Assembly: GCA_023014335.1 (NCBI GenBank) | Contig: JAECYW010000022.1 | Span: 496,001 to 560,000, forward strand | Length of the DNA stretch: 64,000 nt | Direction of reading: 5' to 3' | From: Galerina marginata | Taxonomy: Eukaryota; Basidiomycota; Agaricomycetes; Agaricales; Galerinaceae | In this document: piece by piece, positions 23,970 through 37,700 of the stretch | How the letters are laid out: every line of letters begins with the position of its first letter | How positions within the stretch are numbered: the first letter of the stretch is position 1 | The notes under the pieces: model-generated | The model's database searches: none | The model's input: only the letters and a program-made list of their open reading frames with translations | What the model was told of the DNA's origin: nothing | Position numbers and translations under genes: made by a program

Positions 23970-26172
23970 ATGTGTCTCATTCACAAAGATCTTGCCGTGA
24001 TTCTTGAAGATCATTTTCTACGTTGCTCTCGCGAACACCACCGCAACGAATTCAAAAAAATCCGACAGGAAGTGAGTCTCTATAGCGATATCCAGAATAC
24101 CTTACGTATTGAACTTCTATAGGTATGCTCTCGAGAGCTTCCTCTAATCATGAAAATGGTCGAAAAGTGCATGATATGTTTTCGAGATTCATCCGGACCA
24201 GCGAAGGACCATAGGGAGGCGGTCTTCCGGCTCTATTGTATTATTGAGAGGCGATTCAACATTCCTCGATTTGGCTTCATATTGTCTCAACTTTTTATGT
24301 CAGGGGAGATATTGTTGGCACTCCATTTATTCTTCATCTTCTGAAGGAGGTTCAAAAGATGATATCATCCAATACAAGTCTGGCCTTGGCTCGAGGTGTC
24401 TGGTTTCTCAAGCTTGGGGTATGTTCTACGGGACTTTCCATATGCGGTATTATCTGAAGATGAATACTCCTCCCCTTAAGGATATACATTCTATTCTTAT
24501 TGTAACAGCCAGAGCACTACCGACGCCTGTTTTGCGTAAAGTAGTCGTCAACGCCATTAAAGAACAGTTGGACGCTCCTCGACTGGAAGACCAGATTTCA
24601 CTCCTAGCGCTCCTGTCAGCAATCGCCGGAACTAATTCTCCCTCTAAATCCCATCGACTCAGAAGGTTTTTGGCAATCAAATGGCCTAAAATTCGTGCAA
24701 TGATCGGCCAAAATCGCCACCGGTTTCCCAAGGAATTGATTCTGTCTCTGCTACACAACTGGACGATGGATGCTCAACTCCTGCCAGTCCTTGAACGCGA
24801 CCCATTGGTACTATATGTGAAGGATTTGTCGTACTCATTGCTTCATAAATTCATAACTGACAAGTGTTTCAGGTCTTCTTATGTTATCTGAACGACGGTG
24901 CGCTTTCCGATAGCTTCAAGATCTATGTGGCCAACTTGCTTCTCAACATTCTTTTCTCTCTGAAGTCCTCCCTTTGTCTACCTATCCCCGTGATACTTCA
25001 TCCTTTGCTTAAAATTATCAAATCCTTCGCAGGCGACAAGAACCCTCCAAGCTACTCGCTAGTGAAACTATCCCTGAAATGCCTTAGCACCGTTGCGAGA
25101 TTCTCAGGTTCCGGGTTTGTCTCTTCCCTCGACACCGTAATCTCTACTCTTTTGTTGGTACTGGCGTCACCAGAAGCTGATGCGCGATACGACTACGGCA
25201 TGGCCTTGGAAAGTTGCTGTCAGGCATTGGCAGTAATCCGATCAACAATCAATCCCGAGCTTCTGAGGCCATATGTCAAAAGGATTGTTTATATTGGAAC
25301 GGCAACGGTTCCTCATCTTTACGCAGAGCAATCACTCGAGCTCTTCAAATTCCTTGGAAATTGCAGCTCCACGGAGCTCCTGGAACTCTATCCACTGCGT
25401 AGTGATTTAGATGATCTTCTTGTCGGTGTTGAAGAGCCGATTCAGTCGGCCATGAATGGTCTTTGGGATCCAGCCAATCGCAAATCTGTTCCTGTCCAAG
25501 ACAGAATTGACAGATGCTATGTTGTGTCTAGCCTATTGGAACTTGCGTCGCAGTTCCCGCACATTGACTCCCTCTTTGTCAGCCTTTGTGAGGATCTCCT
25601 ATCTTTCATAGAATTTCCTGAAAACTTCGCAATGAGATTCATTGATAAATGCTGCGTATTTGTGTTGGTGATCTTTGGGATGAAGGTACGTTGGTCATAA
25701 TGATATCGAGCAGTAGTCATTTATGTCTTCTCCATTTTGTACAGAAAGATCTACCTTCTGACGACCTCATAGTTCGTCTGAAATCTGCAGCTGAAGGCAT
25801 CTGCGAAGGGAAAGTTATGAGCAAGATATTGAGGTAAGAATGTAATACTTACTGCACTAATTAAAGGCTCATTTATCTCTTCTCTTAGGCCTCAGATCGA
25901 CTCTGTCATTACCTGCCACGGACACGGGGATATCGAAGTTGACATGGACAAGCTGCGGTATGCCTCTGAACTACACTGACGCGTGCCCATACTGAAGAAA
26001 TACCTTTATTAGAGACCTTCTCAAAGCAATGCGTGCGCCTCGATATAGTGACTTTTCCTTCGACGCACTTTATGGTCCACCAGGAAACCGGGATGGAGGT
26101 CATTCTCGCGGGTATTTCCTTGAAATGGCTCATCTCGTGCCAGTTCATGACAGTCTTGTAGCTAATTCCTAG
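23970..26172 (+). CDS. Multi-exon helical-repeat (HEAT/ARM-like) protein, unknown function
   Basis: Eight exons by splice signal and frame: 23970-24071, 24123-about 24237, about 24309-24418, 24460-24816, 24873-25685, 25745-25833, 25889-25957, 26013-26172. Introns are 41-71 bases; the 24817-24872 intron has a CTGAC branch site. The second intron's ends are ambiguous (the nearer TCAG acceptor breaks frame). The roughly 600-residue product is rich in leucine helices, for example LSLKCLSTVARFSGSGFVSS and SLELFKFLGNCSSTELLELY, arranged like alpha-alpha solenoid repeats. No catalytic motif, signal peptide or membrane segment was seen. Such proteins often act as scaffolds or adaptors, but I do not recognise the family and assign no role. 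The gene lies in the island between the large inverted arms and appears intact. Confidence 0.65.
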
Positions 26173-27136
26173 GGCATCCTGGTTGACAATCAAATATTTT
26201 ACTCGAGTAGACATAGAGGAGAAAAATAGAGCTACATGTGACATACACACTTTCTACGGTCACTATTAGGCTACTCCGTCATCTTTCCATCCGTCGAGAA
26301 TCTATTGGACCGGGGGGGAAAGCCCAAGGCGAGTTGGAGGTCCAGCCAGCAGTAACCGTGCTTTATGCGCTATACATAATCAGAAAAATTGTAACCATAT
26401 GAACTGACCGCCCGAAATTCTTGCACACCGGTACCGTAGCTTTTGAGCTCATTCTCGGCAATAAAAGGATTTGTCCGGAAGTCTATAGCTATCCCGCACT
26501 ACCATGCGTGAAGACTTCTAAACGGAATATGATAATGCGACCGTGCGTTCTCTTTCGTAGGCTCGTAGCTGTGGAATCAATCCGCAAACAGTGCGTAGAA
26601 ATCCGTTTTGCAAAGTCGAATCCAGCGTAAGTGTGGGCTGAAGGCAGGAACCAGCAAGAGCTGCGCGTCGAATACCCGAAATGGGAGAGGCACCCGTGAG
26701 GAGGGTGGGTAAAGGTGATTTTTTTTGATGGGCCAGGTTGCAATTGCGATGTAAAGCAAATTTCAAAACATGGCAGGGAGGCCTGGCCAATGGACAGCCC
26801 ATAAACGTGGCTGAAAGCGTTGTAAGAACCTGAGTTGATATCCCTTTAGAAAGCACATCAGGGAGATAATAATAAAAATAAGGGGAATCGCACTTCCATT
26901 ACACGAAAAGACCTGTATTTAAATTTTTTTTTAAATTCGCAAGTGAACTACATGCTGCCAATCAAATCATGACGCCGAGGACATGACTCTGAGGCCATTG
27001 AGAGTGAGTATGGCAGGCCGAGTGGAACGATTGTGACAGTGTCCAGCCTGAGACTCCGAATTGTCCTCCTCGGAACATCCTGTGATGAAGGTCGGTGTGA
27101 CCGTGACAGAATTCCGCCTCTCTTTTCTTTTGCACC
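26173..27136. other. Intergenic interval
   Basis: No supported exon. At about 26.48-26.54 kb a degenerate trace of the array unit is visible (CACTACCATGCGTGAAGACT compared with GTACCATGCGTGAGGATATC in the arrays). The last 200 bases should hold the promoter of the downstream gene; an AT-rich run lies near 26.92 kb. Confidence 0.4.
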
Positions 27137-29030
27137 ATGGTTGTAAGGGATCTCCCCACCGAGGAGCTCATAAGATTGAAGATTATTTCTCCAGATAGTG
27201 ACCTAACTCTCCCCTCTCGTTTTGAACGGAAGATTTCGCAAGAAGTTTACCTGGATGTACCAAATCAAAGTACCTTCAATGAGGCTCGAAAGGGTCCAGG
27301 CAAGTTTGTCGTTGAAGGCCCAATCTCGTTTTGGTGTCCGCCGCCCGTCGCACGGCACTATAGGGTCCAAGAATCTGGGGTACTGAGACCAAAAATGTAC
27401 TGGATCGACTTTTTCGAAACTCACATCCGTGAACTCGAAGATGAATGCGAACTCCCTGCTGGCTTACCAGAGCGTATCATGATCGGTAGATCCAAGAATG
27501 GTTCATCACCCGATTCTACACCACAATACTGGGACCGAGTCTTATGGCGAAGACTCTGTTTCGAAAATGTTCTTCCCGCCAACCGATCAGTTTATTATAA
27601 AGCCCGCACATTTGGAATCCCTGTTCCCGACATGTTATATTTCAGGATCATAGGTCGTAAACTCGTGGCGCAGCCGGTGTCTACTTGGGCTTACCCCACC
27701 AGAGATCCATATCCCAAGCGCCGTGGGGCATTGCAACCCTCGGTTATTGGTACAACCCTGGACTTGCAGGACTGCCGTCCAAAGGATGCTACAGATTCAT
27801 CTCGGAAGCGCCCCGCGCAATCGCCGTTGGTTATTGGTACAACCCTGGCCATGAAGGACTGCCCTCCAATGGATGATGAACAGGTAGATGTAGATGTCAG
27901 AATGATCACATCTGGCACATCTATTCCTAGTCCTGCCTTGAAGGACTGCCGTCCAATGGATGAACTGGTAGGAGTAGATGTTGGAATGATCGCATCTTGT
28001 TCTTCTTTAGGATCCCATGCAGCAGACTTTCCAATGTATCCAGCTGCGGAAACTTCTGAATCTGGACCTGGGCCCAGTATCTGGTGCAGACCTTCGGTGA
28101 ACTTAGCGTCAAACCTATGTCTGACCGTCGAAGGCAGGCAAGCTTCACAGTTCCCAGCTTGTGGTGTTATTAGTAGTTTTAATTTCCCCCCTCAAACCCA
28201 AACTGTATGTCACTGTTCTCAAATTATTGCTTTCCCATTTAACTCAGCTACTTAGTTGGCAACAATTTGCCAGCCCTCGACACCACTCGATAGTTTGCAT
28301 GCTGGATTGGAATCTCATGACCATGGAGTCTCCGATCAACAGGTTGGTAACATAACCATCAAAATTGTATGTGCTCAACTTCTCTCATATTTCCCCTCGG
28401 GTGTTGTGTTTGCATTCATTTTGTTAATACACTTTCTAGGCGACGCCAACCACCAAAATTTGTGATATTTCTGACGAAGCTCACAAGTCGGTCACCCCAA
28501 TGGACAGTTCCATGTCTGACAAGCCCCATATCCGATGCTTCGAGCTGGATGACATTCAACCCTGGTCATCTTACAGCTATTGCAATGTCAATCAACCTGA
28601 TAGCAACTCTCTTGCAAAGTATATTGAAAAAATCTGCAAGGAAAATGACTCGTCTTGTCTTTCATCATCCATTCTATCTATTGATCGAGACACTCTCCGT
28701 CTAGAAGGCCGATCTACCCCAGGGTACCTTGTTCGATTCAGTGATCCCAATTATGCATCCAGAGTATGCAACTTGGTGTCCAGCACATCACTGGAGGAGT
28801 TCACTTCCTTTTTCATAACCGATGTTGCTTCAGTTTCTATAGTCTGCACGGCCACAGACAGCTGGATACAACCAGCAGCTTGGTTTGTTGCAAACAAGGG
28901 AACCACTCTGTCGTCTTCTGCTTTCTTAGGCCCTGTGACGACAACATCCTCCTATCAGAAGACCATGGTACCCCGTAGCCATACAAGGGATTACCGTAAA
29001 AATTGTGCCCAGCGGAAGAAGTTAGACTGA
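27137..29030 (+). CDS. Short member of an unrecognised two-copy family
   Basis: Three exons: 27137-28204, 28256-28366, 28440-29030, all joined in phase 0, giving 589 residues. Two parts align with the long paralogue at 58600-61614. One contains GKFVVEGPISFWCPPP, then WIDFFETH, PQYWDRVLWRRLCFE and VSTWAY. The second, at the C-terminus, contains SLAKYIEKICKEND, SIDRDTL and GYLVRFSDPNYASRVCNLVS. In between, residues about 195-290 hold three near copies of a short peptide (TTLDLQDCRPKD, TTLAMKDCPPMD, ALKDCRPMD). The N-terminal roughly 500 residues of the paralogue have no counterpart. No known domain recognised; no signal peptide. Confidence 0.65.
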
Positions 29031-29202
29031 TCGGATTCACCTGTAGATAAAGCTTGCTTTTTGATGCCATTTTTCACCTTTTGCCATAAATTGATCTCAC
29101 GTCTAGACAGATTAGAAAGTAAACATAAGCTATATTGTGGTACACAGGGTAGATATATTTAACATAAATATTGATAATCAAGCAGTAAGAACGTCCTCGT
29201 CG

Positions 29203-31316
29203 TCAGATAGGAGGACCTGGGGCAAGGATTAGCATGGTCTTGAAACCCAGCAGCCACGAGAACCTCGGAAATTTGATGACAAGATTTGTCAACTCAATGA
29301 GCGAGACCCATTTTGCTGCGGAAAGGGTTTTGATCGCAGATAGATATCCAGCCGCACGACCTGCCCATGGGTTCTCCACAAAACTCTTGAGGCTAACCCC
29401 TCCGCTGTTGATAGCATTTTTCGTTGTCATCCGAATCGTCGTCGGCCTGTTGAAGTCCATATACAGTTGCCCAAGCCTTGAGGGCACGTCAGCCTAGGTA
29501 ATTCAGTCAGAACTTATAATTAAAATCTCGCAGAAACAGAATTGTACTCACCGCGGCGCAACACACAGACAAGGCCCCAGTAGGATTTCCATAAGTACCA
29601 TCACTCCTGATGACCTGGAGGTGGACTGAAAAGATTGCAACAATGGCATATGAGCGGGCTCCGGTGCCGGCCTATACACCCATCTGAGAAAACAAGTCAG
29701 CCGCAATCGAACGACTGTCGTGATAGACGTAGCTTTGGATCACGATACAGAAATATCAAACCACATTCTCTCCCGTCAACAACGAGCTTCGAGAGGGCGT
29801 CCTTGACATAGGCTTTGATTGGGGATGGTAATAACCTGCGTTTCGGCTGAGCCAAGCCCGCCCGCCATGATAAGGAGCAGAAAAGCAGCAGCTGCCCGCG
29901 TTAATGAACGTTCTGGTCCCTGGAGAGCTCATGAAGCGCAATTTTGCGAACTTGCTCCGATAAAATTTGAGTGCGCGTTTGCCAATGTTACTGCGCCAGT
30001 TTCGAAGGGCTGCAGTGGCCTGCAAATCAGCGATGTCACGTTAAGTATTTCAGCCTTCTGGAATACAATTTACCAATGAAATGACTCACCAGATGGTGGT
30101 TTTACCTTGCCATCAAATCCCATGCTCCAACATTCATCAACGATGCCATGAAATCGGGCTGGTTGTTTGGGTGGAAGGGCTCGTCGAGGGTGCCAGCCCA
30201 GTCAGTGATATACCCAAGAAGCTCGCCTTGCCATATTTTCAGGTTGGTAGGGTGGGGAAGAGGAAGGTCCGAGTCCTTGTATCGAGGGGTACGAGATTTG
30301 CGAGCACCCACAGTAACAGCGCCTTTGGTCTCATCGACTTCACCTCTTTGAGGGCAAGCCCAATCTGAATCTCGGGGTCAGTTTCAAAGTTTCAAAGTAG
30401 CGAAGTTATACCTTAGCTGTTCCGGTCTCCTTCAATCCACCTTCAACTGTTTGAGGCTTGGACCCTTCGTTGACTTTGAAGCACGGGAGGCGGCTAAGGA
30501 CTTGGAGATTCATCTCGGGCAAACACGCCGCCATTATATATCAGCAGCAGTATTGTCATCTGGTCAGGAGGAACATCGTCAGCTGAGGAATCGCGACCGC
30601 ATGCAGCCGAGGCCTTGGGTTTCACTAAACCAACTGTTTTTTCCAGTTTGGTTTATTTAAAGAGCGCCAACCCTGCTCAGTGGTTTCAATTGCGGAAGAC
30701 GCTTACTTTGAAATTTAGCACTTGGCGCTCCGTGTTCTTCTAATCTAATCTAATCCTTCCTTGTCGGCTAAGTATAAAGTCCTGCCAAAATCAACAACTT
30801 ATTCCTACGCTGTCAACTGCATAAAACACCGACGAACCTGAGTTACAATTTTTGGTTTGTCCTCTTTCCGCTACGGGCACGAATGAACTCCTGCCACTTC
30901 TCGTCAGAGTCCATTCTTTCATCTTGGGATCCGACGTAGTCGACATCTTTCTCATAGTCGTCGTCGTCGAAATCCTCAATGCGATTGTCACCTTCAGAAT
31001 CTGTCCCAGCAGCGGATCTTCTAGCTGCCATTATAATTTATCGGTAGGTCTGTGCGATTTGCATGTTTTTTTTACGTGCTTCTAATTCTTTCTGCTGAAC
31101 TTCATCTTCTTTTGCAGCAGACTTCTGGATGGCTGACTTGCGAGCTTCTATATATATAATTGCGGCCGCTTTTTGTTCGGTTTCGGCCTTCTTCCTGGCT
31201 TTGTCGGCGTCGATCTTGGCTTTGGTGCGCCGGTTTTGCTTGTTGTCGTTGACAATGGTAGCTGGGTGGATATTCTTGCGAGTACGAGTTGGGAACTCCC
31301 GTTGGCTATTAGCCAT
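29203..31316 (-). CDS. Basic coiled-coil protein with DUF6532-like C-terminal part
   Basis: Start at 31316 (MANSQREFPTRTRKN). The first exon is a Lys/Ala/Glu-rich helix (RRTKAKIDADKARKKAETEQ). A second exon near 30843-31031 is acidic (DFDDDDYEKDVDYVGSQDER). Later exons give DLPLPHPTNLKIWQGELLGY and DWAGTLDEPFHPNNQPDF (30.1-30.3 kb), ALRNWRSNIGKRALKFY (29.9-30.0 kb) and the last exon with GGVSLKSFVENPWAGRAAGY (to the stop at 29203). The order basic helix, acidic stretch, W..D.PF motif, WRS.IGK.A motif matches a family expanded in basidiomycetes that I recall as DUF6532; this is from memory and needs a profile search. Several exon joins between 29.5 and 30.8 kb do not close cleanly, so the gene may be decayed. 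It is divergent from the Plavaka element, starts about 180 bases apart. Confidence 0.45.
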
Positions 31317-31498
31317 TTTTTGTGGGAAAGTATGTGAGGAAGGAAAGAATACGCGGCGAGTCCTAGCGACCCATGTTTTCGGGAAAACTAGGAAAACCAG
31401 ATTACATGTGTCAAGGACCGGCAACTGGTAATATCCGTGCGTTGTTCGAACTTGTCTTTTGATAATAATATCCAAGCTTGCAGGTCTCCATCGTCTCT

Positions 31499-34467
31499 AT
31501 GCGAGGGAAAATGCGTCTCGGTGCCGCACGTCTGAGCTGTCCATTTGACGGATGCTCGAAGACTTTCCGGGGCCTGCATGGCAGATCTTATCACATTGGC
31601 ACGGTCCATACCGACCCATATTATGTTCCCCCAGATCTAGACGAACTACCATCTCCGACCACTGATTCTAATCATGAAAGTTTTCAAGGCTCTCCTGAAC
31701 TCGAAGGTGACCAGATTAATCCACTGCGCTCATCTGGTCCCGGAATCAACGTAAACGGCTCTCCTCTTCCTGAGATCGTCAACTTGGAGAAGTTACCACG
31801 TTCTAGGAAAATTTATCACCCTCATTTGAGTGGTAAGTATTTTCCCCTCCTTGCTTGTTAAATAAAAGCTAACTCTATTTCAGCTGTGCCCTGCGACTCT
31901 AACTGACAGTTTCCCTCCTGGACTCCCTTATGCCGACGATGTTCAATTCTCTTCGGCTGGGTTTCTCTTCCGGACCGACGAAATGTAGGCGTCAAATACT
32001 AACAGCGTCCTCGAGCTTTGGGCTCTCTCGCTCATGAAGATACCGCACCCTTCGACTCTTATCAGGAAATCTACGATGCTATCGATGCCACAAAACTTTG
32101 GGATGCCCCGAGGAAATGCTTCAAGACAGAACTAGTTGACAGTCGCGACGATGCTCCGAGCTTAAAGACGGCCGAATATGAGGTGTGGTACAGGGATCCT
32201 GATACAGTCATTCCCAACATGCTCGAGAATCCTAACATTGATGGCGAGTTTGATACTTGGTTCATTTGGACAAGGATGACAAGCAGTGTTGGAGTGACTT
32301 CATGACAGGCAATTTTGCTTGGAGGCACCGTGTAGGTTGTCTACATCTAAATTCTTTGTCAATGCTAATGATTATATTTTCAGGACCTGATTTACGAAGA
32401 TGACCCCACCATCAAAGGCGCTATGTATGTTCCGCTAATTCTCGGAAGCGACAAAACTACGGTGTCGATTGCAACTGGGGATGTGGAATATCACCCACTC
32501 TACCTTTCCACTGGAGGAGTTCGCAACCATGTCAGACGCGCACACCCCAATGCCGTTGTTCCAATCGCATTTAGATTTCTCGCAATTCCGAAGTGTAGGT
32601 ATATTTTATCTCGTTCAAGCAGTTTCAAAAGTAACCAGAATTCATGTAGGTGACCGAAATTATGACAACGATGCAGCATTTCGAAAATCCAAGCGACAGC
32701 TCTATCACTCTTCAATTTCTGCTGTCAAGCCTCAAGCCAGCTATGTCAAATCCAGTTGTTCGTCGGTGCCCCGATGGACGTTTTCATCAGTGTATATTTG
32801 ATCTTTGACCATTCATTGCCGACTTTATGGAGCAGCTTATGCTCTCAGGCATTGGAAGTGACTTTGTTGTTTTGTTTTACTTCGGATCCGAGTCGTAGGC
32901 TTATTAATCTTCTTTGGATAGATGCACTGCGCTTTCAGATGACCTCGATAAGCCATCTAGACCTCGCCGGCGTGAACTTACGTGTGAACTCTCAAATCAT
33001 TTGGTGGTGGGCAGCTATGGGATGTCTATGGAATTGACGAGGATATTGTGGTGCGTTGTCTTACTGCGGTTTTCAAACATATGTCTGAATAATTTATAGA
33101 TGTTCACCTGGGACTTTCCTCGAGCTGATATCACGAATTGATATCGTCCGATGTCCTTCATCAAGTCATCAAGGGTACCTTCAAAGATCACTTGGTTGTG
33201 TTGGTTGGCGACTACCTCGAACTGGACATTCGCTTCGAGATGCACCAGACATCCTTGATGAGAACGACCGAAGAATTGCAGCAACACCTGCATTCGCGTG
33301 CCTTCGGCGTTTCAAACAAGGGCGTCGTTTCAAGCAATGGACAAGTGCAGGTATGACCTGCGTCTTTTGGGTTTGCCATTGGCGTTGAAGTTAAGTTATT
33401 GCTTTATTCCAGATTTACCTGCCTGCAATTAAGGGTTTAGTTGACGACGGCATCCTTAAGGCTTTGTCTGCCTTCCTCGACTTTTGCTACCTCGTACGCC
33501 GTGCCGGTTTCACCCAATATTACTTGATCATGATGCAATTGATCATGCAGTTGGCCGATATCACCACCATCGTGAAAATTTCCGTACATCCGGGTGTTCG
33601 CTTTGATGGGTGTCCATTACCACGACATCACTCACTCGTTCATTATCGCCGCAATGTTGAAGATTTTGGCGCTCCGAGTCCCAACGGCCTTTGCTCATCA
33701 GTCACAGAATCACGTCGCATTTCAGCAGTCAGGAAGCCTGGTGTCGTTCAAGTCGATATCAGGCCTTAGTGCAAATGTTAATGACAAACCAGCGACATCA
33801 CAAGCCGATTTCATTTCTCGAGGAATGCTGCCCGTGGATTGTCTACCTCCACTCCGTGATCGCCTTGCAGACTTGGTGCACTCGCGCAACGATTTCAGGG
33901 GAGGATGATGGCGGTCCGACAAACTAGGACCGAGTTCTTAGCCACGTTCACCGGCGAAAACTCGTGGTGATCTCTGGAACGTTCATATCCTCGCTCCCTT
34001 CAACTGCTTGCAGCCTACGTTAACCAACCCAACCTACCCAACCTCCTTCGGTATTTCTTTCAAGACCAGCAACCAGTCAACGACGCGACTGCGCATTGAT
34101 CACTGAGGACGAAAGCAAGAAGGGTTTCCGAGGCATGAGTGTCGTCCGTGTACGGCTGCTTCTGTCGTTTAACCATGAAGGCGTTGAATACCCATGCGCA
34201 CTCGTCGAATGGTTCCAAAAAGTTGGAAGGGTGCCTGACGAAACAATGGGCATGTGGATTGTCAAACCTGAGAAGGCCGGGAGTCGAGGTAATGACCGCC
34301 TAATCACTATTGTTCACCTCCACTCCATTCTACGAGGCCCACACCTCATTCCTATTTACCGCCGTCAATTCTTACCTATGGGTTTTTCCCGCTGCTGGTC
34401 TCTGGACGCGTTTGAGGCCTTCCATGTACATAAGTTTGAATATCGCTGCGAAATTTACTGCGCATGA
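31499..34467 (+). mobile_element. Plavaka-type DNA transposase, decayed
   Basis: Begins with a C2H2-like finger (LSCPFDGCSKTFRGLHGRSY, then H) typical of this basidiomycete family. Next come APFDSYQEIYDAIDATKLW, VWYRDPDTVIPNMLENP, YVPLILGSDKTTVSIATGD, YHPLYLSTGGVRNHVRRAHP, then about 33.1-33.4 kb DVLHQVIKGTFKDHLV, then the FDGCPLPRHHSLVHYRRNVE region and a C-terminal part (about 34.1-34.4 kb) with KGFRGMSVVRVRLLLSFNHE. The family's order is kept, but the frame changes at about 31.89, 32.03, 32.27 and several places at 32.7-33.1 kb, with in-frame stops. It therefore cannot make a full transposase. Terminal inverted repeats were not found by eye. Confidence 0.8.
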
Positions 34468-34714
34468 ATGTCAATTATGTCAAACATTGGCTCCGTTTTG
34501 AGCCGAAAATTGCATAGCGGCATAGCCTGGAATTCTGTTTTTTTACCGAAAAAAACCATAATCGTAAACTAGAGGAGGAATATATTATCTTTGCCAAAAA
34601 TTTTAAATTAGAGCTAATTGACTGTCAAACACCGAACCACGTGCCCGAACAGTTTAATGATATCAACAAAGATATGATCATGATCTAGGTCACTCACTCT
34701 TTCGATCGACCACA

Positions 34715-37700
34715 ATGCGACGCTCCAGAGGAACTTCTCCAACTGGTACACGCAAACGAAAAAAAAGATCAACATCGTTGCCTGAACTCACCCAGCACTT
34801 TCTGTGTTGTTGCTCTGAATGCGAAAAGGAGCCGGACGTTCATCCAGAAACCAATGAACTTGTACAAGGCCGATGGGTTACAGAAAAAGAGCTGCGGGCG
34901 CACGCCGCAAACGAGACCGCTGCATTGATTGGAAAGGCAATGCTACGCTCTTATATACTTACCTCAGTCACAGCACCCTCCGACGATGGCCCCAGCATTG
35001 GAAACGCCAGTACATCGGATCACGAGGCGTTGAACAGTTGCGGATCTAGCTCTTCGATAGAGCGTTCGTCGTCCCCGTCGACTGAGGCAGTCCCCCAAAC
35101 TGTTTCTCCTTCAGCCGCAACCACATTGCCACAGTTACTTGCTGACGACGTCGAAGGCCAAGCCGCTCATCTCGCTCGTTCCATCCAGCCTGCAAGAGAT
35201 TGTCTGGCAGATATAACGGTCGTATTTCGCCGCCCTCCAACTAGAGATACAATGGTTAATCCGAACCATTTGACCGAGACAGAGATCGATTTTCTTTGTG
35301 CTCTTGATGATAGCTCTCGAATCAACGCACATGTATTTGGCTTTCAACAAACTCTTTCAAGAGCAAAGGATTTTGTCAAAGAACATCGAGGCAAAAGTCA
35401 TTTTAAACAAGATCACTCTCAGAGCGATCGCACCGTCATGTTTCGCATACAGCTCGAAAACCTCGAAAGGCGGAGACGAAGAGAGGAGGAGTCTTTACGT
35501 CAGCTCCTTTTAGAACAGTGGAAGTTTCAGGACGAAGTCGCAAAACTGCCATATTCCTATGATACTCGTGCGTTAGCCATCTCGATGTGATGACAACCAG
35601 CAGGAGCTAATTTAACTGTCCAGTGCACCACCATGTCCAGGCATTCCAAGCCCTGACTCCCATATCACTTGCGTGCTTCCTACTGGCTGCTGCCTTATAC
35701 TTCTTGTCAGGAGTATCTATGGACCATTGTACATTTGTCCTTGGTTCCCTGCAGACTATTCTTAAATTGGCGCTCCAGTCTTCCACGGACATTCTTGCAC
35801 ATCTCACCTTGCGCAGCATTCCGAAAGATGTGCGAACTGTCATTGACAAGCTCCAAATGAAACCCCGGTTTGTATCGTATGTGTGCTGCCCGAGTTGTTC
35901 GCAACTTTATTGGGTAGACCCCGATAACCCTGTCTACCCAGATTCCTGCACCAATACAGAGGTCGATCAACCTGCATGTGGTGCCAAACTTGCGAGACGG
36001 CAGCAGAGACTTTCGCAGTCCTTCAGGGTCCCTGTCCGACAGTACTATCATCAAAGCACAAAGGAGTATCTGGGTCGACTCTATGCCCGTTCTGATCTAC
36101 AAAAGTATTTGTACTGCATTCCGGAACGGTCATCTGCCAATGATGATCGTGGTGATGGTTCGTTCTTTACGACAAGCGACGACGCGAATGAAACTTGGGA
36201 TATCTGGGATTCTCCCGCTCTCCAAGAACTTCAAGGCCCTGACGGCAAACCCTTTATCCAGGTTCCGAAGGGCGAAAGTCGCTTGGTGTTTAGTCTCAAC
36301 ACAGATGGCTTCAACCCTTATGGAAACAAGCAATCCGGAAAGAAGGCTAGCGTTGGTGGAATCTACATGGTCTGCTTGAACCTCCCGCCAGCAATCAGAT
36401 ATGAAATTGAGAACATCTACCTCGTTGGCATCATTCCTGGACCAAAACAACCTTCTATGCATGAGATAAATTACATCCTGAAACCCCTAGTCGACGATCT
36501 TGTAGATCTGTGGACAACTGGCGTATATCTTACCCGAACTGTTCAATATCCTCGAGGGTGTCGAGTTCGATGTGCCCTCGGCCCGCTCGTTTGCGATCTC
36601 CCAGCAGCTCGGCAAGCGAGCGGATGTTCTCACTTTACTGCAACAAATTTCTGTACAGAGTGTATGCAAACTATTCAGGACATTCAGAATCTTGAATACT
36701 GGAATTGGACACCTCGAGATGCTGCAGGACATAGGCAAGCTGCCTGGAGCTGGAGAAATGCCACCACCCTGCAAAAACGGGAAGATATTATGCAAATGTA
36801 CGGTGCTCGCTGGTCCGAACTTCTTCGCCTCAATTATTGGGATCCTATCAAATTCACTGTGATCGATTCAATGCACGCCTTCTTCATGCGACTCCTTCAA
36901 CACCACTGTCGAACCATATGGGGAATGGATATCCGATATGACGACGGAGATGGCAATAATGACACATCGCCAGCGCAGCCATCTCATGCGGAAATGGTCG
37001 CCGCACAAGTCATCCTACGCAGTGGTACCAAATCTCAACTTTCAGCCCTCAAGGTTCCAATAATTCGTGAATTATGTCGTGATATCTCTACCATAGATCC
37101 TAACAGTCCAAAGGGTAAACTCATACAAGAACTCAAAGAATATGTGAGTAAAATGTCTTTCCATCTCAGTTATGATTTTCAAATCGATTTACAGCGAATT
37201 CGACGAGGCTGGTTTGATGCTTCCGACCAGAGAGTTGAATCACCAAATCGCACGGCAGCCATCTTGATGAATGAAAAACTTCAAGGAAGCTTGAAGGAGG
37301 TCCAATCAAAGAACGTCATCCGATCAATCGATGACATCGATGATTATTTCCACAATGCGAGCAAGACGACAATACATAAGCTCAGAAAGGCAGATCTATA
37401 TACCTTGTATCTTCACCGCGTGCAGCCGCATCTACAGCTGTCAGAGGAGCTCGTCAAGGGTATGACGATTTCTGACCTTCATAGCCGGATACAAGAACAA
37501 GTAAGCATCGCTACCGCTCTGCTGTCCATGCATGTATGGGTGACCACATTACTATGCTAGCGTCGGCAAGAAGGAATTGTCAATGAAAAGGGGATACATA
37601 TCCGTTCAAACCCAACAAAGACTCGTGTTTTAGGCAAAGGAGTACTTAAACAAATTTCACTAGATATGTCTCAGACTTCCCTGCCTACTTGGATGCCAAC

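Noticed and set aside
26300..26860. Minus-strand frames of 84-112 codons near 26.5-26.86 kb
   Set aside because: They overlap a degenerate array unit and have no splice or motif support.
31478..31861. 127-codon frame read as a stand-alone zinc-finger protein
   Set aside because: The finger is the N-terminal part of the Plavaka transposase whose remaining parts follow in order to 34.47 kb.
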